Origin: Okapia johnstoni | Taxonomy: Eukaryota; Chordata; Mammalia; Artiodactyla; Giraffidae | Length of the DNA stretch: 64,000 bases | Direction: 5' to 3' | Assembly: GCA_024291935.2 (NCBI GenBank) | Contig: CM044311.1 | Span: 29,826,001 to 29,890,000, forward strand | Part shown: in pieces, positions 43,479 to 54,616 of the stretch | How the letters are laid out: every line of letters starts with the position of its first letter | How positions within the stretch are numbered: position 1 is the first letter of the stretch | Program-made: the position numbers and the translations under genes | The notes under the pieces: generated by a model | Databases searched by the model: none | Seen by the model: only the letters and a program-made list of their open reading frames with translations | What the model was told of the DNA's origin: nothing

Positions 43479-43917
43479 CATATGGGCCCAAATAGAGAAA
43501 ACATAACAGAACCCTTTCTTTACTCCACTTTTCAGAAAAGTAACCCAACTCCCCATCTTGAAATCAAGATTATTGTTGAGCAGTTTTATTTCAGGTATGG
43601 AGATGCCCTTGCCTGAAGAAAAAAGAGAAAGTTAGGAAGTAATATATTAGAGAATCCTGGAGAAGACATTTGACTTTGTATCTGAAAGAGAAAGATCTGT
43701 GTGCTGTAAGTAAAGGAAATGTAAAGTTTTCTGTGACAAAGGGGAAGTCAGCTAATCTTAGGCAACATAAGCATTCCTTTAAAAAAGAATGAGAGATGCT
43801 AGTTGTTTATCAATGTCATTTGTCCCTTTTTCTTTAAAGAAGTGATTTTTTTTCTATTTCAAGGTTGACACTATACTCAGCTTAAATGATCAGCTTCCTA
43901 CATTTTTTGAAAGTATG
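43479..43917. other. Unique sequence
   Basis: No gene or repeat assigned. Confidence 0.5.
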
Positions 43918-44248
43918 CATAGCCACATTATCCAGTTTTGGCCAACAAGATATAGGTAGATTTATCACTGTTGAGTCTTCCTGCAAAGTTTTTGAAAGGG
44001 AAAAGAATTAGCCTGAATATGCTTTCTGCCTTTTGCCCTTGGCCTTTCCCCTTTCTCTTGTATGGATGTACTGCTAGGAGATAGAGCAACCATCTTATGA
44101 TCATGAAGATAAATGCCAAACTTTATGGAAAGTGAGGTTCAAAGTAAAAGGAAGACACTGTGAGGACATTGTGAAGCTCCTGTACGGATTTGCACTGCTT
44201 CCTCTAAGACTTTTTTTGGGGAAAAAAAAATTTTGTTTAAGTCATTAT
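43918..44248 (+). repeat. Ancient mammalian repeat, family not assigned
   Basis: CACATTATCCAGTTTTGGCC at the start and TTTTGTTTAAGTCATTATTA at the end look like an old interspersed repeat with a tail resembling TTGTGTTAAGCCACTGAG. I cannot name the family securely. Confidence 0.35.
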
Positions 44249-44721
44249 TAGGCATTCTTCTGAGATATTTTGGGTTCAGTTCTAGACCCCCACATTCAAG
44301 TCAATATCACAATAAAGCAGATCACATGACTTTTTGGTTTCCCAATGTAGGTAGAAGTTAGGTTTACTATATATTGTAATCTATTAAGTGTGCAACAGCC
44401 TATGTCTACAAAATGCAAATAACAATTAATAATACTTAATTACTAAAAAGGGCTAACCCTCCTCTGAGCCTCCAGTGAGTTGAAGTAGTAGCATCAAAAA
44501 ATCACTGATCACAGATTCCCATAACACATATAATAATAATGAAAAAGTTTGAAATATTGCAAGAATTACCAAAATGTGACACAGAGGCACAAAGTGCAAA
44601 TACAGCTGGAAAAAAATGGTGCAACTAGACTTCCTTGACACAGGGATGTTCAAATCTTCAATTTATTTAAAAAAACCCAAAGCACAGAATCTATGAAGAG
44701 CAATAAAATGAGGCATATATG
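44249..44721 (-). mobile_element. Tigger/MER2-like DNA transposon, internally deleted
   Basis: 473 bp with pogo/Tigger-type ends. The left end AGGCATTCTTCTGAGATATT and the right end CAATAAAATGAGGCATATAT are inverted relatives, followed by TA. Inside are TTTTTGGTTTCCCAATGTAG, TCTATTAAGTGTGCAACAGC and AAAAAGTTTGAAATATTGCA with AAAATGTGACACAGAGGCAC, all in Tigger1/MER2 order. The transposase gene is absent, so this is a non-autonomous or deleted copy. Confidence 0.88.
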
Positions 44722-44723
44722 TA

Positions 44724-45169
44724 TAGAGCAGATGGCATAGTCTCAATAGATAGAAATAAGTGGTAACATCGTTTTCATGTACTGTATTGATAGGTTGAAA
44801 ACACTGTATTGTTTTAAAAAATACCATGGCTAGAATTCCCCTTGATCAAGGACCCTCAGAGACTGCAGATAGAACAAGCTAAAGTGAGTCCTGACAATGC
44901 ATTTGAGTGTTTTACCACACCAGTGAGCAGAGGCAGCCAGATCTAATTACTCAAGCATGGTTCTTGAGCAAGACTTCTTGAAGATTTCTGAAGGCCCCAT
45001 GGGTACCACATGTGCTTTTCCAGCCCTAACGATTTTACAAATATTCAGCACAGTTTCAGTGGGACATTGATGAGAAAATAACAGAATCTTCTGCTGACCC
45101 CAATTTAGCTGTTTCTGTACCTAAGAGTTCTTTATTTGGGAAGGTTTAAATTGTTCCATAGATGATGAA
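44724..45169. other. Unique sequence
   Basis: No gene or repeat assigned. Confidence 0.5.
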
Positions 45170-45382
45170 GGGTTTACCTGCTGATTCAGCAGTAAAGAAT
45201 CCACCTGCCAGTGCAGGAGATAGGTTCGATCAGGAAGATTCCCTGGAGAGGAAATAGCAACCCCAGTCCAATATTCTTGCCTGGAAAATCCCATGGACAG
45301 AGGAAACTGGTGAGCTACTGCCCACAGGGTCACAAAGAGTCAGATACGACTTAGCCACTAAACAGCAACGACAATAATAGGT
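45170..45382 (+). mobile_element. Bov-tA SINE
   Basis: Plus-strand Bov-tA: GCTGATTCAGCAGTAAAGAA head, GGAGAGGAAATAGCAACCCC A unit, GACTTAGCCACTAAACAGCA end. The head has lost a short segment after GGAGATAGGTTCGATC. Confidence 0.92.
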
Positions 45383-46109
45383 AATGAAATTTTCGTTGTA
45401 TCTGTACCTCAAAACTGGAAATAAAATGTGAATAAAATAAAGGAAGGCAGACTATATTTTCCTTAGAAAACAAAAAACTTGGAAGATTACCCATAGCCAC
45501 AATTTAGAGAAATGTATGAAAATTTAGTAATTACTCAACTACATAATTAATTCAGCAATCTAGTTCAGTCTCTGATTTCATACCAGAAATATGGCAAAAA
45601 GCACATAATCTATATGTACCTTAGCTAATAGAGGCCTGAATCCTAAAGTAATATCTTTATAAGAAATTTATCATTCTATCTTGTAACAAAAAACACCTAC
45701 CCAAAGTAGTATGTTTGCAAATAAGTATAACATCAAAATGTAAACTTTTCATATAAAAAAAACCTGCTTTTCTTAATGATATTTAAGAAAGTGCAAAATG
45801 TGCAAATTGAAAGCCTACTACTTTAAAAAAAACAGTACTAGAACTTTTACTGTTTATCTGTAGACATTCTAATATATTTTAAATCACTCTATTCTGCTTG
45901 CTAAAAATACTTATTCTCTTTTAAAGTACTGGAACATATTATCTGTATAAATGTATGAAATAAGTTTAATGCAATAAGAAGCATACTACATATTAACTTA
46001 AGAAACTAGATATTAAAGACATCTTATTTTAATAATCATACTGATCATAATGTAATTGGTCATTAGAGTAATATAAACAGTATTTTATCAACCTGAAGTC
46101 CTGAGGCCC
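45383..46109. other. Unique AT-rich sequence
   Basis: No gene or repeat assigned. Confidence 0.5.
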
Positions 46110-46210
46110 AGAAATCACTAATCAATTGTGTTAATTTAGGCAAGTTGAATACCTCAGAAGATTTCACTTTTCTCATTTGTAAAGAGAAAAAGTACACTTG
46201 TCTCTATTAA
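46110..46210 (-). repeat. MIR fragment (tentative)
   Basis: AATTTAGGCAAGTTGAATAC then TTTTCTCATTTGTAAAGAGA matches the reverse MIR blocks GGGCAAGTTACTTAAC and TTTCCTCATCTGTAAAATG. Confidence 0.5.
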
Positions 46211-46654
46211 TTGAAGAATATGTGTTAAAATTATTGCCTTAAAAATATTCTAGATCTAAAATTTTGCAAGTACTACCCAGCAATTATAGGTTGAAGAAAT
46301 TATGGGAAGAAATTATGGACATCATTTTGGGGGTCTGGTCCATAGTCCTCGAAATAGCATAACCCAAGGATTGCAATTTTCCTTTCTTTTAAGTTACTGC
46401 TATTGGAAAGATACAGTATCCACCAAACTGGGATAAATCCCTTTTTAACTATCCTGAACTTTTGCATCTTTTTCCCAGGTGTTGCTTCTAAGTCTTCCAA
46501 TAGATATTTATTGTGCCACTCATTATAATATATGCTGATACTTTCATGTCCTACTTGGGGTTAAATTATAAGGCAGGACATCTTTATTTGGATTTTTGTT
46601 AAATTCTGACCTTTCAATAGTAATTACACTGAATAATATCTTTGACCAGGGGCT
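46211..46654. other. Unique sequence
   Basis: No gene or repeat assigned. Confidence 0.5.
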
Positions 46655-46663
46655 GGCAGATAT

Positions 46664-46977
46664 CTTCCTGATAGCTCAAATAGTAAAGAATGTGCCTGCA
46701 ATGCAGGAGATCTGGGTTTGATTCATGGGTCAGGAAGATCTCCTGGAGAAGGGACAAGCTACCCACTCCAGTATTCTTGGGCTTCCCTTGTGGCTTAGCT
46801 GGTAAAGAATCTGCCTGCAATGTGGGAGACCTGGGTTTTATCCCTGGGTTGGGAAGATCCCCTGGAGAAGGGAAAGGCTACCCACTCCAGTATTCTGGCC
46901 TGGAGAGTTCCATGAACGGTAAAGTCCATGGGGTCGCAAAGAGTCAGACACGACTGAGTGACTTTCACTTTCACTTT
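46664..46977 (+). mobile_element. Bov-tA with duplicated tRNA head
   Basis: Two tRNA-type heads in tandem: TCTTCCTGATAGCTCAAATA at 46664 and GGGCTTCCCTTGTGGCTTAG at 46780. Each is followed by an A-unit start, and the second continues to CACGACTGAGTGACTTTCAC. Flanks GGCAGATAT (46655-46663) and GGCCGATAT (46978-46986) match at 8 of 9 positions, so the doubled unit moved as one piece. Confidence 0.92.
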
Positions 46978-46986
46978 GGCCGATAT

Positions 46987-47336
46987 GTTTGGAATCTGTG
47001 TGAACTGTCCTGTTCTGGTTACTGATAAATAGGTTTAGAAATAGTACAATGGATAGCACTCCATAAAATCTATAATAGCTTCTTCCCCTTTTTCTCACCT
47101 GCCAGCTCACAGGTATGTACACACACACATACACACACAGAGAAGCAGTGTGAGGTCGCCATTAAATTTATAGTTTTACTCCATGGCCTCATCTTGAACT
47201 CCAAGTACAATGGCTCTTTACAATTCATCACAAGAGAGACTATAAGAAAGTGATAGATTAGTTGGCCTAAATGTATCACTACTGAATTGAAAACAATTCA
47301 AAAATTAAGGTGCTTAACCCATTAAACCAGTACTTT
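46987..47336. other. Unique sequence with a CA tract
   Basis: A short CA-rich tract (47118-47139) lies in otherwise unremarkable sequence. Confidence 0.6.
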
Positions 47337-47553
47337 CATTATTCTGTCTAAAGGATAACATAACAGCATCTTCATCATCAATCATCATCATCATCTTGAG
47401 GTACTTAAGTATAATTGAAGATGAATTCAAGAACGGGTAGTTCTAATTTTGTATCAAGCTGTGATATGTTCTTCTCCTAGTTTCCAGGGTTCTGATGATG
47501 CCTAGGTAACTGTGATAGATAGTGTTCTCCACCTGATCTTTCTCTTAAGTTTG
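47337..47553 (+). repeat. 217-bp inverted duplication, left arm
   Basis: The reverse complement of 48434-48650 matches this arm end to end, with about 13 substitutions and two 3-bp indels (about 93 percent by hand count). One indel is in the (ATC)n tract at 47371-47396 and the other is in a TTC repeat (TGTTCTTCTCC versus TGTTCTCC). No transposon family recognised. Confidence 0.93.
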
Positions 47554-47814
47554 GTGAATTCGCTTGTAAAAACCACTAGCCTGTATGTCTTAACAGAAAA
47601 TCAATTACTTTTAATGATACAAATATTTGCTTAATAAATCTCCTTAGGGAGCCAATATTAATCAAAGGCTCAGAATGATCTGTAATTAGCACATCAATTG
47701 TACATGTGTTGGTGGATGATTCTAAAGTGCTTAAGGATTCTTGAAACACTTTATTCGTTATTATAATTTAAAATCTTTCTCCTGACACTTTATTTGAATT
47801 TCTTACCCCAAGAT
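47554..47814. other. Unique sequence within the loop
   Basis: No gene or repeat assigned. Confidence 0.5.
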
Positions 47815-48433
47815 GTCATTGTCTTTCCTCTGGACAGTGCCCCTAGCCTTCTAACTTCCACTTCAACCTTGGCCATGTCCCGCTCAAAGTAACTTTTTCA
47901 ATATAAATATAAATCACGTCTCTCCTGCACAGAGGAGCCTGGCAGGCTACAATACACGGGGTCACAAGAGTCTGACATGACTTAGTGACTAAACCACCAT
48001 CACTACCTCAGATTATACTTGCCCAGTATCTTTGCATCCCACTAAAATAAAATTCTGAGTTGGATCCTTGCTTATGTTTTCTGAATCAATTTTTCCACTA
48101 TCTCCCTAACAGTCACTGTTCCAGCCACAAATGTCTTCTTTATGCTTCAAGGTTTTTCTGTTCATGGGGATCTGCATGTGCCACTTCATCTGCTCATAAT
48201 ACTGCCCGATGATTCCTTGTCCTTTCAATTTAATCTAGTGACATTTCAGAAACTTCTCATCTATTTCCTGAATCTGAAATATTACCTACTTCACCCGATG
48301 TCTCTCAACTATTTCCCCCTAGTTTTACTTCATTTGCAGTATTCATTGCTTTGTGAAATTTTCTTCATTGACTTATTTAATTATAACTGTAACCAAATTA
48401 TATTATAAAACTAATCTAATCATAAGCAGTAAG
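47815..48433 (+). repeat. L2 LINE (probable), left piece
   Basis: CACTTCAACCTTGGCCATGT, then CAGTCACTGTTCCAGCCACA, then TGCCCGATGATTCCTTGTCC and TCATTGCTTTGTGAAATTTT follow the L2 3'-region order. A small Bov-A fragment interrupts it, and the right arm of the inverted duplication follows it. Confidence 0.55.
47931..47995 (+). mobile_element. BOV-A 3' fragment
   Basis: Only the last part of an A unit: GCACAGAGGAGCCTGGCAGG to GACTTAGTGACTAAACC. Confidence 0.88.
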
Positions 48434-48650
48434 CAAACTTAAGAGAAAGATGAAGTGGAGAACACTATCTATCACAGTTACCTAGGCATCATCAGAACTC
48501 TGGAAACTAGGAGAACATAATACAGTGTGATGCAAAATTAGAACTACCCATTCTTGAATTCATCTTCAGTAATACTTAAGTACCTCAAGATGATGGTGAC
48601 GATGATTGATGACGAGAATGCTGTTATGTTATCCTTTAGACAGGATAATG
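48434..48650 (-). repeat. 217-bp inverted duplication, right arm
   Basis: Inverted copy of 47337-47553. It lies between two stretches that read as parts of one L2 (up to 48433 and from about 48767), so it appears to have been placed into the L2. Confidence 0.92.
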
Positions 48651-48669
48651 TCTAAATTCTCCGTTGGAT

Positions 48670-48766
48670 TATTCCCTTCTCCTGGGGTCTTCCCCACCCA
48701 GGGATCAAATCTGGTTCTCCTGCATTGCAAGCAGATTATTTCCCATTTGAGTCACAAGGGAAGTAT
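48670..48766 (-). mobile_element. Bov-tA head fragment
   Basis: CCCTTCTCCTGGGGTCTTCC, CCCAGGGATCAAATCTGGTT and GAGTCACAAGGGAAG are the complement of the SINE head with the first A-unit bases. The tail part is missing. Confidence 0.85.
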
Positions 48767-48880
48767 AGTTATGCCCTGTCTCCCCCCAATAGACATAAGC
48801 TTCATGAAAACAAGTACTTTTATTCAAAGCTATATTCCTAAAGCCTGAAACAGTGACTGTCAAATAATAAGTAATATATG
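48767..48880 (+). repeat. L2 LINE, right piece
   Basis: CATAAGCTTCATGAAAACAA then CTGAAACAGTGACTGTCAAA matches the terminal L2 blocks (GTAAGCTCCATGAGGGCAGG ... TAGCACAGTGCCTGGC). Confidence 0.6.
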
Positions 48881-50309
48881 TATGTATGTATATATATATG
48901 TATATAGCATATATAAAAGGTAAATTGAAAAGTAAGTATTAGAGTCCCTCTCTCATCTCACCTTTTCTGATTGACTTATAAGGCTATCATTCATAAGTTA
49001 TTTTAAAATTTTATCTGGGCTTTATTTGTTTTATTATTTTTGTTATAGTGAGAACTTTTATTAATGGAGATATCTGTTTATATATGAATAGAACTTTCCA
49101 GTCACTTCATAAAACTCTGGGGGAAAGTGAGGAAACAATGATGAATATTTTGAGGCCTGCATAGCATCTCTTTTCTCTAGGAATTTCTAAGCTTTTCTGG
49201 ATTGCTGGCCTTAATGGCACTTCATCCTTTTAGAGTGTCTTTTTAAAGAAGTCTATTATGTTTATGTTCTAATAGGGAGTACAGCCTACCCCGTGGGCTG
49301 CAATTAAGGGTGCATCTAATCTGATTCTAAAGAATATCACCTTTTTTATTAATAATATAATTCGCTTGGCTCTATTTTCACCCTCAAATTGTTTGCTCTT
49401 CCATTGTCAGCCTGAAAGCCTCACTGGTTTTTCCTTTGTGAACCAACTCAAGGAGAGATTAAAGTAAGCCAGCTGAGGGACTTTCCAGTAAGAAACCACA
49501 ACTTATACTAATTATTTTGGAACTGAAGCAAGTCACAGAGTCACAGGTGAACAGAGGGAAGAACCTGTGGTTTGGCTTCTGGGGACAGTACTCCCACCTG
49601 TACCTATACTCAGAAGGAAACCTACCTTGGGCTCTGTGATGCTCTCTGACAGCTCATAAAAGAGGGCACCATATCCCTTTATTTATTTATAGACTTCTTT
49701 TATATTTTGACATGATAAAAACTGTGAGTCCTATGCAGGTGGTGGGATTTCTTTTCAGAGCATTGCAGGAAGAAAAATATTTGTCCTCCTTCCTCCGAAC
49801 CTCTAATATGGGAACAATCATGTTTTGAAATTCTGTAAGAGATATGATGTAAGCTAATTGAGATTCAATTAGTACATCACATGCTTTTTGCTATGCAGAA
49901 GCTAACTGGGGATCTGTCTATTAGAAATTACTCATAGCTGCATGAGAGCAAGATGAATAGTAATTTAGACCTTGAAAGACAAGCAAGACTATAAATGGAA
50001 GTAAAAGTGAAGCTAATGGAAGATCACCCAAGAACTTTTCAGAATTCCCTAATGAGAAATTCTAATTTTTATATTTGACATTAGGGCTTATGATAATGAT
50101 GAGACCTCAAGATTTAAGTACAATTACATCCATAAAATGCATGGCAAATATCTTGAAAACTAGCTATTAAATTGAACCTTTGAGCTAGATTTGTCTCCCT
50201 CTCTTATAATGGTTCATAACATGAGAAATTCTGGATTTACCTTTCTTTGTTATTAACAAGCAATATAATTCCATATTATATGTCTAATTATACATTACAG
50301 CCAAAGTGA
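48881..50309. other. Repeat-poor stretch, no gene
   Basis: About 1.4 kb without recognised repeats apart from a TATG/TA tract (48876-48906). Several short AT-rich homeodomain-like cores (TAATTA, TTAATAATATAATT) occur, but such motifs are common by chance. Confidence 0.45.
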
Positions 50310-50611
50310 TCTTTTCAAAACCAAAGACAAAATGTCACTCCTCTGCTCAAAACATTGACATAGCTTCCCATCTTCCTGAATACTAATTATAGAGACCTTA
50401 CCACAGTCTTCACCGCCCACCCCTACTCTGTGCCTTGGCCACATTTCAGTCCTTCTCTTTGTTCTAGCAGCAGGTTCTACATTTCTTTATGTTTCATAGC
50501 CATGCCATGTGGCCTCCCCAATTCCCAGACCCTTTGGCGTCTCTTTCCTTATCAGGAAATGTGTTTATTACTGATCCTTATATCTCATACCTTCATCTCA
50601 CTCTGCTCTGC

Positions 50612-50803
50612 TGGGGGCTCACCTGTTCTCTCACGTAGTGAAGAATCTGCCTGCAAAGCAGGAGACCTGGGTTCCATCCCTGGGTGGGGGTAGATCCCCT
50701 GGAGGAGGAAATTAAAACCACTCCAGTTTCTTGCCTGGAGAATCCCATGCTCAGAGTCTGTGGGGTCGCAAAGAGTCAGATATGACTGAGTGACTAACAT
50801 ACC
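50612..50803 (+). mobile_element. Bov-tA SINE in L2
   Basis: GGGGGCTCACCTGTTCTCTC head, GGAGGAGGAAATTAAAACCA A unit, ATATGACTGAGTGACTAACA end. The usual gaggagcctggc block is deleted after CCCATGCTCAGAG. Confidence 0.9.
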
Positions 50804-51025
50804 TCCCTGATTAAACCTTCCCTGATTAAACTCCCTAACAAAAAGCATTCTTCTTCCTCAGACTCAGACCCATCATTTCTGTATTTGTTCTGCTCTATTA
50901 TACTTTGCACTTGAAACCTTTATTTTGCTTATTTTATTCTATATTTTTCCACTGAGGATGTAAGTTTCCTAAGGCCAAATACTTTGGAATTTTGTTCATG
51001 ACTGTACCTCTGTTACATATTGAAA

Positions 51026-51166
51026 TTGTGAAAGTATTAGTCACTTAGCAGTGTCCGACTCTTTGTGACCCCATGGACAGTAATCCGCCAGGCTCCTCTG
51101 TCCATGGAATTCTCCAGGCAAGAACACTGGAGTAAGAAGCCATTCCGTTTGCCGGGGGTATCTTCC
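51026..51166 (-). mobile_element. Partial Bov-tA SINE in L2
   Basis: GAAAGTATTAGTCACTTAGC tail, CCCATGGACAGTAATCCGCC A unit, ending in CGGGGGTATCTTCCCAATAT with most of the tRNA head missing. Confidence 0.9.
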
Positions 51167-51518
51167 CAATATATTAGGCACTCAATGAATACCTGTCCAC
51201 TAAATGAAAGATTTATGAGGCTTTACCATTGTGATTTATTTAAATCAGTTAATTGTGCATTCAGTAATGAAAGAGAACAGAGTAACAATTTTTACATGAA
51301 TTATTACAGATTAGTCTTCATCTTATAACAGTGCTATTATTAAATTACTTGCATAATATTATTTTGAAGAAACATCTATATGTCATTTAATCCCTTGAAA
51401 TTAATTTTTTACTTTGTGAACAGCAAATATTATGAAAAATTTTATCATACACTAAAAATATTCTATAGCTGATCTCTTACATAAAAATATTTCTTCAAAT
51501 AGTAATTAATATTAGTTT

Positions 51519-51738
51519 CATTTTTTTAAGAACTTCCCTGTAGCTCGTATGGTAACGACTGCCTGCAATGCAGGAGACCTGGGTTCAATCCCTAGGTCGG
51601 GAAGATCCTCTGGAGAAGGAAATGGTTACCCACTCTAGTATTCTTGCCTGGAGAATCCCATGCTCAGAGGAGCCTGGTGGGCTATAGTCGATGGGGTCAC
51701 AAAGAGTCAGACAAGACTGAGCAATTACCACCACCACC
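51519..51738 (+). mobile_element. Bov-tA SINE
   Basis: ACTTCCCTGTAGCTCGTATG head, GGAGAAGGAAATGGTTACCC A unit, AAGACTGAGCAATTACCACC end with a CAC-repeat tail. The 8-bp repeat ATTAGTTT lies at 51511-51518 and 51739-51746. Confidence 0.92.
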
Positions 51739-51746
51739 ATTAGTTT

Positions 51747-52991
51747 TACTAAGCAGATAAATGATTATTAATAAAAAGAACAATTTATTTCAAGGTTGCT
51801 TTATATAGCATTACTTTTTCGGTATTTTTGTTGCTGTCCATGCAATGGAAATTGCAATTAAAAGCATATTTTATTGGAAACTTAAAAAAAATTAGTGAAT
51901 ATGATCGTCCACACTAGTGTTAGCCAAATTAATGTGCATCCAACATTGAATTTAAGCAAAGTAGATATTGATACCATAAGCAATTTTATATGTCTCTTTT
52001 CTTTAAAATTTTAGTTCCTTAAACTGGTTCCTTTCAATGTCAGAATAACTGTTGTTGATCTTTAGAAGACAGTTGCATAGATATTATTTGTTTTTCATTT
52101 ATTATGTCTCATATGAAATAATCAGTTGACCTATCACCAGTTAAAATGCATAATTTCATAGTTCATTATAAAATTCTGAACAATTGTGGACATGGATTAT
52201 CTTGTCTACCTATCTAGGTAATAATCATCTGTCTATGTAACTATTTGTCTATCAATAAATTTTTATAAAACTCTTATCTGCACTTAATATACCTAAATTT
52301 TCCTCATCTGTGGTAGTGGAGAATTGGGGAAAACTTGAGGGAAAAGAAATATTTTCTTACTGCTTTTCTCCAAAATGTTTGCCAGCATTAGTGTATGAGT
52401 CCAAAACATTGCAGGATATTAGAGATAAGACTAACTCAATGGGGAAAATTCCATTTACTGCATCACTGTTTCCTGTGGTTTGTGTCTGAATTTACCACAG
52501 TGAAAATCTTCACATTCAACATTATTTAAGTTGTAAAACAATTGGTTGTTATAGTCTGCAGGAAACAGCACAAAATGAAAGAAAATAGACTGGCATGAAC
52601 CTTTTATATAATTTATATTATTCAAGAGGCTCCAATTTCCATGAGGAAAAAAGTACCTAAACAACCTACCTTAAACATCAAATCTCTTACCAGGAATTTT
52701 CTTTTCCTCCAACATGAGTGTTGTGTGAAAAATAAGCATCAGTTGGAAGCTGTAACCAAGTTTCAGTAAATTTTGTGCAACATTAGATTATCAATCGTTA
52801 GCTATCAGTCTGCTTGGAATATGTATTTTGCACAAAGGATAATATTTACTAATTTATAGTGATATGTATTCATTATTTATTAAGGAACACTCCTTAAAAC
52901 AGATAATGAGTTTTCCAAACAGCGTAAATGTTGTAATCATTATTCTGTTTTTTTTTTTTTTTTGGTGTCACATCTAAATATGATAAAGGTT
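51747..52991. other. Unique AT-rich sequence, no gene
   Basis: A T-run of about 16 (52948-52963) precedes the BovB. No gene or repeat assigned otherwise. Confidence 0.5.
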
Positions 52992-53704
52992 AGTTGGCTT
53001 AAAACTCAACATTCAAAAAACTAAGATCATGGCATCTGGTCCCATCACTTCATGGCAAATAGATAGGGAAACAGTGGAAACAGTGAGAGACTATTTTTTG
53101 GGGCTCCAAAATCACTGCAGATGGTGACTGCAGCCATGAAGTTAAAAGATGCTTGCTCATTCGAAGAAAAGTTATGACCAACCTAGACAACATATTAAAA
53201 AGCAGAGATGTTACTTTGCCGACAAAAGTCTGACTAGTTGAGGCTATGGTTTTTCCAGTAGTCATGTATGGATGTAAAGGTTGGACTATAAGGAAAGCTG
53301 AGCACCAACAAATTGATGCTTTTAAACTGTGGTGTTGGAGAAGACTCTTGAGAGTCCCTTGGACTGCAAGAAGATTCAACCAATCCATCCTAAAGGAGAT
53401 CAGTCCTGAATATTCATTGAAAGAACTGATGCTAAAACAGTAATTCCAACACTTTGGCCACATGATGCAAAGAACTGACTCATTAGAAAAGACCCTGATG
53501 CTGGGAAAGTTTGAGGGCAGAAGGAGAAGGGGACGACAGAGGATAAGATGGTTGGAGGGCATCACCGACTCGATGGACATGAGTTTGACAACTCATGTTG
53601 GACAGCTCCTCTGGGAGTTGGTGATGGATTGGGAAGCCTGACATGCTGCAGTCCATGGGGTTTCAGAGAGTTGGACACGATTAAGCAACTGAACTGAACT
53701 GAAC
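52992..53704 (+). mobile_element. BovB LINE, 5'-truncated, 0.7 kb
   Basis: Same region as the 29.4-kb copy but starting slightly further 3' (GTTGGCTTAAAACTCAACAT) and ending in TGAACTGAACTGAACT. It carries more indels and stops than that copy. A small local insertion, GTTTGACAACTCATGTTGGA, lies near 53583. No host gene. Confidence 0.94.
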
Positions 53705-53949
53705 TTTAAAATATTATAATATGGTTGTATTTTATTAGTGAATGAAACAGAATCAAACCTTACAAAATTCTACTGTTTTCTCTCTAGGTGGCATATAAAG
53801 GTGTTCAGATAAATAATTGCCAAGAAAATAGTTGAGGGGTGTGTAGGATGTGCTTTTTGTAGTTGTTTACTTCTTCTTTATTGAATTTGATAATCCAAGT
53901 CATATGTGAATGTGTTAAATAGAGCAGTCTTTTTCAAAATACGTATTCT

Positions 53950-54225
53950 AGGTTCTTACTGCTACATAACAAATTAACTGAAACTTTAGCAGCTTAAAAC
54001 AAAAACTGATTCCATAGTTGTGGGTCAAGAGTCATCTGAGTGATTCTACTCTACATGTCATTGACTAAGGTCAGTAGTAGCAATTCACAGCCTAGTGGGA
54101 TGATGTCAAAGCATGAAGCAATTTCACACATATGTCTGATGCCTTTGCTGAAATGGCAAGAAAGTGAAACTGAACTGGACTAGTTGCTCATATCTATATT
54201 TGACCACTCCAGCATAATAACATTA
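53950..54225 (+). repeat. Ancient mammalian repeat, family not assigned
   Basis: CTTACTGCTACATAACAAAT, then GCTTAAAACAAAAACTGATT, then GTTGTGGGTCAAGAGTCATC follows a widespread mammalian interspersed repeat whose name I cannot fix by eye. 60020-60250 seems to be another copy. Confidence 0.5.
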
Positions 54226-54404
54226 GAACGCTTGGAATTCTCATATGGCGACAAAATGGTTCTAGATAGACTGAGTCAAGGAACAGGAAGTGGGAGTTTT
54301 CTGTCTTAAGGTCAGATTCATAAAAGGGCATAGGTTCTTTTTTCCATATTCTGTTCATTAAACAAGTCCTTCAGATTCAAGGGAGAAGAATATAAGCTCT
54401 ATTT

Positions 54405-54604
54405 CTTTCTTTTTTTTTAAGTTTTTCTCGATGGAGACCATTTTTCAAGTCTTCATTGAATTTGTTACAATTTAGTTTCTGTTTTATGTTTTTGGTGTTT
54501 TGGCCATGAGGCATGTGGGATCTTAGTTCCCTGACCAGGGAGTGAATCTGGATCCCCTGCATTGGAAGGCAAAGGCTCAACCACTGGAGCACCAGGAAGG
54601 TCCC
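54405..54604 (-). mobile_element. CHR-type cetartiodactyl SINE
   Basis: Reverse complement of a CHR SINE: T-rich tail, CTTCATTGAATTTGTTACAA, GGCCATGAGGCATGTGGGAT, CTTAGTTCCCTGACCAGGGA, head complement GAGCACCAGGAAGGTCCC. Flanks TAAGCTCTATTT (54393-54404) and TAAGCCCTATTT (54605-54616) match at 11 of 12 positions. Confidence 0.9.
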
Positions 54605-54616
54605 TAAGCCCTATTT

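Larger units (their letters stand above)
50310..51180 (+). repeat. L2 LINE 3' region, split by two SINEs
   Basis: Clear L2 order: AAAATGTCACTCCTCTGCTC, TAGCTTCCCATCTTCCTGAA, CACAGTCTTCACCGCCCACC; then, after the first SINE, TCCCTGATTAAACTCCCTAA, CTGAGGATGTAAGTTTCCTA, TTTTGTTCATGACTGTACCT; then, after the second SINE, ATTAGGCACTCAATGAATAC. Diverged, and frames are broken. Confidence 0.8.
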
